From positions 559,101 to 623,100 of the forward strand of contig BJOX01000041.1 of the NCBI GenBank assembly GCA_009731375.1: a stretch of DNA of 64,000 nucleotides. Reading direction: 5' to 3'. The notes under the pieces were generated by a model. That model saw nothing but the letters and a program-made list of their open reading frames with translations. It was not told the origin of the DNA and ran no database searches. Below, piece after piece: positions 1-10,500 of this stretch. The DNA comes from Paulinella micropora. Its lineage: Eukaryota; Cercozoa; Imbricatea; Euglyphida. The first letter of the stretch is position 1, and each line of letters begins with the position of its first letter. Made by a program: the position numbers and the translations under genes.

Positions 1-420
1 AATTATTATTTACTATATCTGAGGCGTACTGATGCAGCTAATGGCATGTCCTCAACGGACATAAGCCTCCAATACCCTTGTTCGAGGTCCTGCACCCCCC
101 CGTGTCAGTCTCTCGCCTGATGATCGGGGCCACCGATGGAGCTCCTGAGGGCAAGACTGCACTAAGCCGAGGTTATTCCGCAGTCCCAGCAACCTCTTGC
201 AAGACGTCACCGAATGTGCAAGTGCATACACCAAGCGCGGTTGCTAGAGCTGCCTCGAAACCCCACCCATAACAATCTGGTGTCTGCTGGGTCCTGGGCT
301 ATCAACCAGCATATGCGGAGTTTAAGATCTTTTACGCGCGCAACGACCCTCCCCAGCATCTACCACCAAAGGGTTATGAGTTGGCGTCACAGTTTAACGC
401 CTTGAGGCCATTGGGCTGAT
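1..420. other. No gene recognised
   Basis: Mixed-composition DNA with only short overlapping reading frames on both strands and no recognisable domain. I see nothing that supports a gene here. Confidence 0.5.
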
Positions 421-422
421 TA

Positions 423-473
<51 letters not shown>

Positions 474-486
474 TATATTATTATTA
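421..486. repeat. (ATT)n microsatellite
   Basis: An uninterrupted TTA/ATT tract of about 65 bp. The poly-leucine reading frame across it is a by-product of the repeat. Confidence 0.95.
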
Positions 487-544
487 ATGGAGGGGTGCAC
501 AGTATGGCACCCCACGGGAAGAGGAGGTGGTTGGGCCTCTTCCC

Positions 545-724
545 ACTGGTTTCGAGGCTTTGTCGTTGTGTTGGCTCCGAGGCTATGTTGCTGTGTCGGT
601 TCCGAGGCTATGTAGTTGTGTTGGTTCCGAGGCTCTGTTGTTGTGTGGGTTCCGAGGCTATGTCGATGTGGGTTCCGAGGCTATGTTGTTGTGTTGGTTC
701 CGAGGCCATGTCGTTGTGTTGTTT
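545..724. repeat. 25-bp minisatellite, about 7 units
   Basis: Tandem units of about 25 bp begin with TTCCGAGGCTATGT and carry GTTGTGTTGG-like ends. Units differ by a few substitutions and one is 23 bp. Because 25 is not a multiple of 3, all three frames stay open, which produces spurious ORFs on +. Confidence 0.9.
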
Positions 725-1100
725 TTTATAAGACATACACCACGTGGGATCAAAGGGGTATTTACATTCCGCGATCTAGGGGTGGTGACGGGTTTCGAGG
801 CGTCCCAGATACTTACCACAAAACGTCCTCATGCGCTGGCAGACCGCATGAAATGTCTGCTACCCCTGTGAGTACCTCCATGCGGGACCTACCCAGTCTC
901 GTGGAGCTCTCACGCGGGGAAGATCAATCATTTGTAGTTGATTTCCTGCAAGGTACCCGACACTGTGCGGGTAGTAGGGACTTCCTTTTGGGGCCTTCTA
1001 TGCAGGATGGTTAGAGTCACTCTTCCCTCCCCAACATACTCACTGTAGTCCCTGTTGGGTCGAGGGATGGAGGCGCATGGCCCTCGGGCTCAGCCATGAC
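725..1100. other. Unassigned; end resembles the 3' end of a SINE-like unit
   Basis: No coding evidence. The last 40 bp (about 1066-1100) contain GATGGAGGCGCATG and then CAGCCATGACAGA just before an (AT)n tract. Nearly the same pair of motifs occurs at about 1479-1525 just before a (TTA)n tract. This suggests two copies of one short interspersed element that each end in a microsatellite. Confidence 0.4.
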
Positions 1101-1106
1101 AGATCA

Positions 1107-1113
1107 ATATATA

Positions 1114-1186
<73 letters not shown>
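1107..1186. repeat. (AT)n followed by (ATT)n
   Basis: About 40 bp of alternating AT, then about 38 bp of ATT repeats, directly upstream of the tRNA-like dimer. Confidence 0.95.
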
Positions 1187-1187
<1 letters not shown>

Positions 1188-1188
1188 T

Positions 1189-1333
1189 GGACACCGTGAT
1201 AGCCCAGTGGTCAAGTTCTACCATCTGGGCCCTGTCGCCAGTTCGATTCCCGTATTTGGACACCGTGATAGCCCAGTGGTCAAGTTCTACCATCTGGGCC
1301 CTGTCGCCAGTTCGATTCCCGTCGGTGCCACCA
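1189..1333 (+). repeat. Tandem tRNA-like dimer (SINE head or tRNA pseudogene pair)
   Basis: Two 69-bp units in tandem (1189-1257 and 1258-1326) are almost identical. Each has a pol III A-box-like TAGCCCAGTGG (1200-1210; 1269-1279) and a B-box-like GTTCGATTCCC (1241-1251; 1310-1320) at tRNA-like spacing. The second unit ends GTCGGTGCCACCA, whose CGGTGCC can pair 6 of 7 with GACACCG at the unit start and is followed by A-CCA. The T-stem is mismatched, so this is not a functional tRNA. A tRNA-derived SINE promoter region is the best reading. Confidence 0.6.
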
Positions 1334-1525
1334 GTATTTTCATTGAACATACCGGTCTATTTCTGGACCAGTATTTTCATTGAACATACCGGCCCGTCTG
1401 GAAGTGTTGGAACTGCCCTTGCGGGGGTGTCATTAGAGCTTATCGTCAATTCTTCGTACTCCCCTCACGGGTGAGACGATGGAGGCGCATGTGCAGAAAT
1501 GCATCAGCCATTGACAGAGAAGCAC
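1334..1525 (+). repeat. Putative SINE body downstream of tRNA-like dimer
   Basis: It contains a short tandem duplication (CAGTATTTTCATTGAACATACCGG twice, from about 1332 and about 1370). It ends with a GATGGAGGCGCATG...CAGCCATTGACAGA block also seen near 1066-1100. It is followed by a (TTA)n tail, as is common for SINEs. Assignment rests only on this arrangement. Confidence 0.4.
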
Positions 1526-1567
<42 letters not shown>

Positions 1568-1612
1568 CATTATTATTATCATTGTTATTATCATTATTAT
1601 CATTAGTAATAC
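1526..1612. repeat. (TTA)n microsatellite, imperfect
   Basis: A TTA tract with interspersed TTATCA units, adjoining the SINE-like body. Confidence 0.95.
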
Positions 1613-1675
1613 CTATCCTGGAGGAACATGTCCAGGATCTGGATCTGTTGCCATAGTCTGAAGAGGCCTACTATA

Positions 1676-2330
<655 letters not shown>

Positions 2331-2338
2331 TTTAGGCC

Positions 2339-4797
2339 ATGGACGAGCTCAGAAGAGCACAGAACATAAGCAAACTGTCTGACTTCCGAAAGCGGATGAT
2401 AGGCTTACCCTTTGACATCTGCACACCATCTACCCGTCTTTTTCTCCGAGAAAGCATCCTGAAGAAAGTACGCAGGACAGGGCTTGTGCGCTCAAATCAC
2501 CAACGCAGGTTCATTCTCTTCTCGGACGTGCTTCTGTGGACATCTATGTCCTGGGGTTACAGTGGACACATTTACCTGCGCACAGCTACAGTAGAAAGCA
2601 CCCCTGACACAACCGGCACCTATCCGGGCAGAAGCGGACTAGCAAACATGCTCGCTGTATCGGGCAAATCTCGCTCAGTTTCCATCATTTTCCCGGACGA
2701 GGCCGAAAAGGATGCGTGGAGAGAAGATATCCTGCGGTATGCGGGCGCGGGCCGGCTCTTGGGCGTGGCTTCCAGTGCGTCTCTCCCGGTGGCCGAACAG
2801 CCCAACGCTTCGATCGACGCCGACAGCGGCGAGTTGGACCAGACCTCCGAGCAGAAAGTAAAGCCAGACGCCCAGACACAGAGCGCATCGCCACCAAAAC
2901 CACCCGAGCTGGGCAAGGCCGCCAGCCTGGACTCCTCAGCTGCGACCCCATCTTCGGTCGCAAGAAAGATAGAACCGTCGGTAGCAAGTGATAATATCGC
3001 GCGCACCAAGAAAGATAGAATAGAACGGTCAGAAAAGGCGAGCGGTATCAGCCGGCCATTCAACTTCCAACACAAGATCAAGGTGGACCAGAGCATGCGG
3101 TGGGAAAGCAGCAATATGGAAAGCAACTTCGAACTTGTGCAAAAGCTCGGCGAGGGCAGCTTTGGTGCTGTGTGGAGAGCCAAGCACAGGTGTATCTTTT
3201 TCAAATGTTTATTTGTGTTTACTTCAACCTCCATAAGTTTTGTATTTTGCCTTTAACTCGTTTCTGTAGTCATACTCGAGTTTGTTTAGTGTTTCTGTGT
3301 GATTATCGTTGCTGTCCCACGTTTGCCCTCCTTCTATTTTGGTTTTTTGCCATCGCTCTCCGTGCTGTGCGTGCTATCCTATGCTTTTCTTGCATTGATT
3401 TCCTAACAGGACGGCAGGCTTTGAGCTGGCTGTGAAGCTGATCACCTCGCCTCCCGGAGATGCGGAAGGGGGTGCAGAAATGCTGAAGGAAATCAAGGAC
3501 GAGATACAAATCCTCAAAGAATGCAAGGACGATAATATAGTTAGCTACTACGGGAGTTTTGGGCCAGACAGCAAAGGCCGTTTGTGGATTATGATGGATT
3601 TGTGCGAGGTCGGCTCCATGAATGACCTACAACAACGTACTCGCGTGCAGCTATCCGAGCGTCAGGTTGCATATATTGCCAAATGCACTCTGAAAGCGCT
3701 GGCGTACCTGCACAAGAGACGAATCTGGCACAGGGACATTAAGGGATCCAATATTCTCTTGAACCGGCACGGAGGCGTGCAGCTCGCTGACTTTGGTGTG
3801 TCTGTTCAGCAGACCGTGACCGATACCGTCCGGGACGGCACCGTCTCTTTCTGCGGGACCCCTCTGTGGGTCGCGCCCGAGGTGCTGTGCGGCAAGCCTG
3901 GCTCCGCTGCGGCGGACCTCTGGTCCTTCGGCATCACCGTCATTGAGGTTGCGGAGGGCTTTCCTCCGCGACACAACCTGCGCGATCTCTTTTCCATCCT
4001 GCGCGCAGTGGTGCAGGACCCCGCCCCCGGCCTGACCTATCCCACCCTCTGGTCCTCCAAGCTCAAGAGTTTCCTCAAAGCGGTCCTGGTCAAGGACCAC
4101 CTGAAAAGACCTTCTGCAGAGCAATTGCTCAACCACGATTTTATTCGCAGCGCGCCCGCTTCTCCTGCCTGTCTTATGCCTGTACTTAAGCGCTTCTTTT
4201 ACGTACAGAAGAGACAGGAGCCTATACCCGGCTCGTGGGACTTTTTGCGCAACAGTCCGGAAGTGATTTTGCCACAGGGTGTCAAGAACATGCTGACCAT
4301 GAACCAGCAAAAGCCAGCAACGCAGGTTAGCTTCAGTCAGCAACAGCACGCGCGCTCACTTGAGTTGTGCGGTTGGTAGGTGCCCAAGCGGCGCGTCAAT
4401 GTCAATGTCAGCATCCCCAGCACGCCCGAAAGAGATGGCGAGCTTACCGCCATACAGTCGGACGTCAGTCCCGCACCACCCTTCCATCCATGCCTGCGTG
4501 CATTAAGCTTGGGGCTGTGTGGTTGCAGGATTCCATGTTTCTGGCGGATGGATTCTTAGCAAATGGTTTCACTCAGTCTGCACCGGAGCCAGCGGATGGA
4601 GACGAGGACTTCTTTGACCCACCACAGGAAGATATGTTCGGTCTGCCACCTGGTCGGGGACGAGGGGCACACACTGGTTGCTGGCTGCTGTGCTGGCTGC
4701 TGGCTGTGCTGTTAGTTGACGATACAGCGCTACCCGACGCGATCCAACCCAGCGTGTACGACCACGAACATCCACAAGTCTGGCCCCTACCTATCTA

Positions 4798-4835
<38 letters not shown>

Positions 4836-5507
4836 CATTTATATACCTATCTATCTCCATTAATATATCTATCAATTTGTTTGCTCTATCTATTTTATCT
4901 ACTACCTTTCTACTTGTACACATATATCCCTCCATCCACCCATTGTTTACCCGCAGATTTTACCTGTTTCACTCTCGCGCGGCCCGTGCACTCGCCTTTT
5001 TTTTTTACTTTCTTTTATTTCAATTTTCTGATTTACTTTCTTTTATTTCATACATGTTATTGCTGTCCATGCAGTGTTTGCTGTTGGTGCGTTATAGCTA
5101 GTCGTTTTTCTTTCTTGCTACACTCAGTTTTTTGTTCTGTGCCTTGCTGCTTGTTGCACAGAAATTTGCGCAGATGAATGAAGCTGGTGTCGGTGAGTGG
5201 CTGGCTAAGAACCAGTTTTCAGAGGAAAGTCGAAGGTCTGTCTGATGCCACACCTCGTTACACAAGGCCAAGTTGCCGACATTTGTGCTGGCAGAGCTCT
5301 AAAAGACTACTGCGGCAGCGATCTGCTGGCTTGCCAACGACAAGACTTTCTCGACTTGGTGGTAAGTACAGTCCTACCAAACTCATGCGAATCGGTCTGT
5401 TATTGTTCTGACTGATCTAGGGGACAAGAGATGGCATCCGGCTGCACGTACGAGTGCAAAAAGCTGCCGACTTGCCCTGTGCACTCTGCACCGACCCTGA
5501 GCCCTGA
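2339..5507 (+). CDS. Ste20/GCK-like protein kinase with N-terminal PH and C-terminal SAM-like domain
   Basis: Predicted exons: 2339-3189, 3410-4325, 4380-4463, 4529 to about 4660, then 5178-5361 and 5421-5507 (stop TGA 5505-5507). Introns are GT-AG; three of them are only 54-65 bp. Exon 1 encodes a PH-like domain (RRFILFSDVLLW, then a Trp-containing helix near residue 125), a Ser/Pro-rich linker, and the glycine loop LGEGSFGAVW. Exon 2 supplies the ATP lysine (ELAVKL), HRDIKGSN, DFG and APE motifs, so the kinase should be active. HRDIKGSN with a GTPLWVAPEV activation segment is typical of Ste20/GCK kinases. The last exons encode a SAM-like helix set (WLAKNQFSEES ... LKDYCGSDLLACQ ... GIRLHVRVQKA). 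The SAM part needs a +1 shift near 5237, so there is a frameshift, an assembly error or a mis-modelled exon there. The exact donor before 5178 is unresolved. ATG 2339 directly follows TTTTTAG and could be inside a longer gene. Confidence 0.8.
4795..4836. repeat. (TATC)n microsatellite in a kinase intron
   Basis: About ten TATC/CTAT units lie in the 0.5-kb AT-rich stretch between the acidic exon (DEDFFDPP) and the SAM-encoding exon, presumably intronic. Confidence 0.9.
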
Positions 5508-5994
5508 AGCTGTCTATGTAAGCTGAACCCTGAAGGACTCGCAGTCCTTATACAAGGCTACGCACATTGTAGTAAAGTTTGTAATTTTGATCACATGCAT
5601 ACCCATGAAATACATGTACTTATACATACATTTATAAAAATATACTATGATGTGTCTGTAATACTATAATGATGTATTAAATGTATGCGTGGCGTCTGTA
5701 TTTCACTTAGCTTAGCCTTTCGTTCTCTCTCCTTCAGCCAATGGCACGCGGCCGACATGAAGTTTTGTTTCATATTTCTACTTTACCATAAAGACTGTAA
5801 AATTAAATTTATTGTCTTGCTTTTTGTGTAGTCACCGTGAAGGCTTAGAATGTAATCTCACAGAGGTATCCGCTGCCGGTTTATACGTCTCCCAGGCCCC
5901 CGTCCCTGGTTGACTAAGCTACCAGCTTCACACGGTATTTAATACATAACTCTTAATTAATGCAGAAACTGAAGTCTGCCAAAACAACAGAACT
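5508..5994. other. Kinase 3' flank, no gene
   Basis: AT-rich DNA after the kinase stop codon with no credible ORF. An ATAAAG near 5790 could serve polyadenylation, but that is not distinctive. Confidence 0.5.
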
Positions 5995-6362
5995 CGTTGG
6001 GAGAAAACCCTCGCGACTTCTGCAAACGGCGACCGGAACTCGGGGCGACCCCCTCCTACCGGTCAACCGCTTCCCACGTAAAAGAATTTAACAATACTGA
6101 ACAATTCCCGCCAGTCCAACTGACGACTTCACAGAAAAGATATACCTCCAGAAAATGACCCACGAAACGGCCTGATATGTGCAATGATGGTAATGATAAA
6201 AAGCTAGTGCCACCAGTACCAGAAAAGATACTCTAAATGACTGTATTAATCATTGAACTAATAATACTACTAATTGTAACGAATAAGGCTAACGTATAAA
6301 ATAGCAATATGGACATACTACCGTCCTGAGCTGAGGAGGAAGGATCTAATTAATTATCCAAT
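5995..6362. repeat. Dispersed repeat, copy 1 (direct repeat with 35242-35589)
   Basis: It begins CGTTGGGAGAAAACCCTCGC and ends near CTAATTAATTATCCAAT. About 350 bp are closely shared, in the same orientation, with 35242-35589, with scattered substitutions and small indels. No ORF, no terminal inverted repeat and no tRNA boxes were recognised. The two copies bracket the retrotransposon cluster. It could be a non-autonomous element or an old solo LTR. Confidence 0.75.
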
Positions 6363-6468
6363 TCTCCCCTTAATTAAATTCACTTACGAGTCAGTGTCCA
6401 AACATACCGTACTACTAACAACTAGATTAGAAAAATTAGCAAAGCGCAAAGTGAGCTACCCTACGTCT

Positions 6469-6687
6469 TGTACTATCCCCAACGATAGCTCAATGAAAGA
6501 GAAAGTCGGTAATATAACCAAACACAGTCCTCAAAAAAAGAGAATGATGTCTCGTTATATTAGCTCAGTGACGCAAAGACAAAAAGCCGCCAAAAGACCA
6601 GGATCAAATTGGCATTTCAGACGTGTCCGGCCAGACGAAATCTATAAATAAGTTTTTTACCTGATAATTCGGGGGGTGATGTCCACA
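6469..6687 (-). repeat. LTR A (3' LTR of gypsy copy 1)
   Basis: 219 bp, TG...CA in either orientation. It differs from LTRs B and C at about four positions (two substitutions near 6495-6510, one extra A, one G-to-T near 6662). The preceding four bases are GTCT, which match the four bases after LTR C. Confidence 0.9.
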
Positions 6688-6701
6688 ATACCACCTCCCA
6701 G
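6688..6701 (-). promoter_or_regulatory. Polypurine tract, copy 1
   Basis: Immediately inside the 3' LTR, the minus strand reads CTGGGAGGTGGTAT then the LTR start TGTGGAC. Compared with copy 2 (GGGAGGGGGTAC) it has lost one G of the run. Confidence 0.7.
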
Positions 6702-7509
6702 TTTTTTATGGCGGAACTTCGTTTCCGACATAATACGCTTTGAACTGATTTCTTTTCTGACTAAGATTCGTTTAGAGTTATGTATGAAGATACATCAACC
6801 CACGAATTAGCCGTTATAAAACAGCAATGATACTTGCCCCGGTACCAATCGTATATATACTCTAGCACATTCAGTATCTATATTAAAATCTTCCTCTTTC
6901 TTCTGTCGATAAGATATTTGTGCAGTATGTCCAATTTTAATGTTTTATGGTTGAGTAATAATGTAATGTCGCCATTTCCATATATATGTAATAACCTGTC
7001 GTCGGTTTCCATAAATACATTTACTTTTTGTGAAGACATACCCTTGCATAAATCGGTATCATTTAATATAGTGTCAGGTGATCAAGTCTGACGAATATAT
7101 CCGAAGTTGGGTTGAGTGCGCCCTAACCTTGCGATATGCCGATACAAGTAGAGATCGATGGAATCCGGTGTAGCAGTTCATGTTATTAAAATATATCAGT
7201 TCTTGATTAGACTGTAGAGTCTTTAATGAGATCATCATTCTGGTACTAATGCGGGTCGTATCCAGGAAACACCATCGCTCACTCAAATAGCGATCCCGTA
7301 ACGGTGCTGTTTCGTGGCCGTCTCGTCTGTCTCTGCCGAAGCAAGAGAATAGAATGCCTATTTTTTGTCAGCTGTGTCTTGTTAATCTCTAGAAGAATGA
7401 ATGCTGTAGTAGCTTTAATATCTAAGTAAGGTTGTCGGGACGATATTGGATCAATGCTATGTTCGCAATCGATCAGGTCCACAATACTTCTAGAGAAAAA
7501 AAATACTTA
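6688..7509 (-). other. 3' non-coding segment of gypsy copy 1
   Basis: About 820 bp between the pol stop codon and the 3' LTR, AT-rich, nearly identical in both copies. Short frames of 62-85 codons on both strands are conserved only because the copies are recent. I see no domain in them. Confidence 0.6.
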
Positions 7510-10500
7510 CTATAGACGCCGTTTACGCGCGCGGACTCCTTTACCTGGTGGAGGACCTCCAACCAAAGTTAAGTCTAAGGTAGACTGTTCGAGGACGTCC
7601 CAAATTTTGTGAGGGATTGCGCCTTGTGCCAAGTCAAAAGGAATGTCCAGCACCCCTCGTGGTAGTGCTTGTATGGTCCACGCGGTATGATCTTTATCTG
7701 TGGGAGATATGGTATCATCCCATGTCTCAAGTTTCTTGGCGTCTTTATATACTGGAAGGTATTGTCTTACTTTAGGATCTTCCACTGGATCCAGACTCCT
7801 CCAGAAATGTAAGACTGGTTGTATTATTTGTTCCGCAGTCGAAATTCGATTCGATCGTGTATGGCGTTTGTGAGGTCCTGCCATGACTCTCATGAGATAT
7901 AAATCTGAGAGCGTGTCATCGGCTACGTGTTGAGCCGCAGGCCTCACCAAGTAAAAAGCGTCTTTGGCCCATGAAATATGTCCAATCGCATCTCCTTCTT
8001 TCCAACTGGGGTGAACGAGAGTGTCATTGCCCGCGCGAGGGTCTTGATCTCCGTCATCGCTCCCCTCTTGATGGACTCCTTGCGAACGTGCCGTCCTTAT
8101 CGCCTTTCTCGGTCGGTCGTAGATAAGGTCATTTTGCGCTCTCCTTATTTGCGCCTCCGTGAACTTTCCTTCCGGCACGTTCGACTCCACCCTTTTGCGG
8201 GTCTGAGTCCCCGCCGCACTTTTGCGGTCGGTGGCCCGCTTGTTCTCCAGCTCAGCCTCCTCCTTCTCCGCAATTGGTGCCCTGTAGGCATCCCGTTCCG
8301 AGATATCCTCCTGACGGATTGGTGGGACCTCTTTAAAGTCAGCCTCCATCCGTTTGAGTGCTTGATCAACGGACTCATCTTCAAGTAGGAAGGGATCATA
8401 CTTAATCAGCCTTCGTACATTGACTATTTGAACTTTCCCTCTGCCCCTGATTTTATAATTCAAAGGCCCCATCTGTTCCATGATCTGGTATGGTCCTTTC
8501 CAGTGGATGAACAGCTTCGAGCTGACTCCCTGAGGAACCTGAGGATGATACAGTAGTACAATATCCCCGACCTGAAATCTGACTTGATCCAGGTGTGCCT
8601 GCCTGACACCTTCAGCATCAGTCTTCCTGCGCTCCGCCTCCCTATGCGCCTGTACTATTTGCTCCGCCTCCATCTTCGCCCGAAGTCTCACCCCAAACAG
8701 CTCATCCTGATCTGCCCATGAATCTTTTGGGTGCAGCAGTGAGGCTGGGATGGCGGGCTCACGCCCATATACCAATTGGTATGGCGAGACGGAACCTTTT
8801 GAACCACCTAACGCTGTAGAGGGTAGGCAATTCATAGCAAAGGCAAACGAGGATGCTGCCTCCACCCATGCCTTTTGGTTCTCCTTCTTCATACAATACA
8901 TCTTCAGCGCGGCCTTGAGGGGTCTATGCACCCGCTCTATCTTGCCGTTCGCTCTGGGGTTATAGGCGGTGACATATTGCCATTTCATGCCGTAATATGC
9001 AGATAGCTTGTCGATGACTTCATTATTAAAGTCAGAGCCTCGATCTGAGCATATTTTTCTCGGCACCCCAATCTGTGAGATGGTCCTGTCAATCAACGCC
9101 TTGGCTGTTGTTTTTCCCGTAACGTCTTTGACTGGGACCACCCATACATAGTTGGTGGCTCTGTCTATGGCCGTTAGAAGGTATCTATAATCTTCCGTCG
9201 TGACCGGGAAAGGTCCTACATGATCAGTGTGTAAGAACTCGAACATTCCTAAGTGTAAAGGAAAAGTCCCGATCAGGCCAAAATTCGCCTTCGATGGTGT
9301 TTTGGATGTCTTGCATGGGATGCATGCATTGACCTGTTCATCAATATTCTCCTTCATCTTCTTCCACCAGAATCGTCTCGAAATGAACATATGCGTTCTT
9401 TGTCAGCCCGGGTGCGCCAGTAGTGGGCAGTTATGAGCAGCGACAAAATTGATGTGTCTGAGTTTCTCAGGAGCCCAGAGAGTCCATTTGTCTGGTTGTG
9501 ATGCATAGCGCCTGTGTTGGCCTTTGTACCACAAGAGACCGTCTCTCCACCCCATCTCCTTCTGTTGCTCCTTAATCTCCTTCGTCATTTTCAGCTCGTT
9601 CGGGTTCTTGTATAGCTGTATTAGCTCTTTGAACTCCGGATCGAGAGCCTGTTGCTGTCTCCATGCAGTGGGTGAGGCTATGTGGATAGTCCCATCCTCT
9701 AGCTGCACTCCTATCCTCTCAGGGTTTTCGTCTAACTCCTCCTTGTTCTCCTGCGGGGGTTCCACATATGCTTCTTGCTTAATCTCTTCTTGTTTTATCT
9801 CCGCCTTCATATTCTCATATGCTTCATAGGACCACTCAGCATCCTCGAGGACATGTGCTGTACAACATATCCCATGATCCGGACCTTGCGGGCTATGACG
9901 TAGACCCGATCGGTTATATCGGACCCCTCTCGCCATCTGCATCGACTCGATATGATGCACTTCGTATGTGCAGTCTGGGGATAGATCCTCCATTTCTGCT
10001 GATGATACGAGAGCTGCCACTTCTGAGTGAAACTCTAGCCTGGAGAGGCTGTCAGCGACAACATTTCGCTTGCCGGGTAGATGGACCATTGTAAAATTGA
10101 AACATGACAAGAATGCCTGCCATCTCGCTAGACGGCCAGTCTGTTCATGATTCATCAGCCATAGTAAATTCTGGTGATCAGTCCTTACTATAAACTGAGG
10201 TCCACCCCATAAATACTCTCTCAACCGTTTGAGGGCCCAGACCACCGCCAGTGCCTCTCTCTGTCTCGTACAATAGTTTCGCTCCGCCGAGCACAACTTT
10301 CTACTTATAAACATGATCGGGCGCAACTTTTTCTCCTCATCTTCCTGTTGTAAGACTGCGCCGATCGCGAACTTTGATGCGTCTGTGTCGACTACGAATT
10401 GCTTCGAAAAGTCGGGCATCATCAGCACGAGTCCGCCATCCTTCGGATCTTTGTAGATGAGATCTTTGAGCGTGTTGTACGCTTCTAAGGCTTCATCATC

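Noticed and set aside
1189-1333. Functional tRNA gene pair
   Set aside because: T-stem mismatches, imperfect acceptor and three extra bases between the acceptor and A box.
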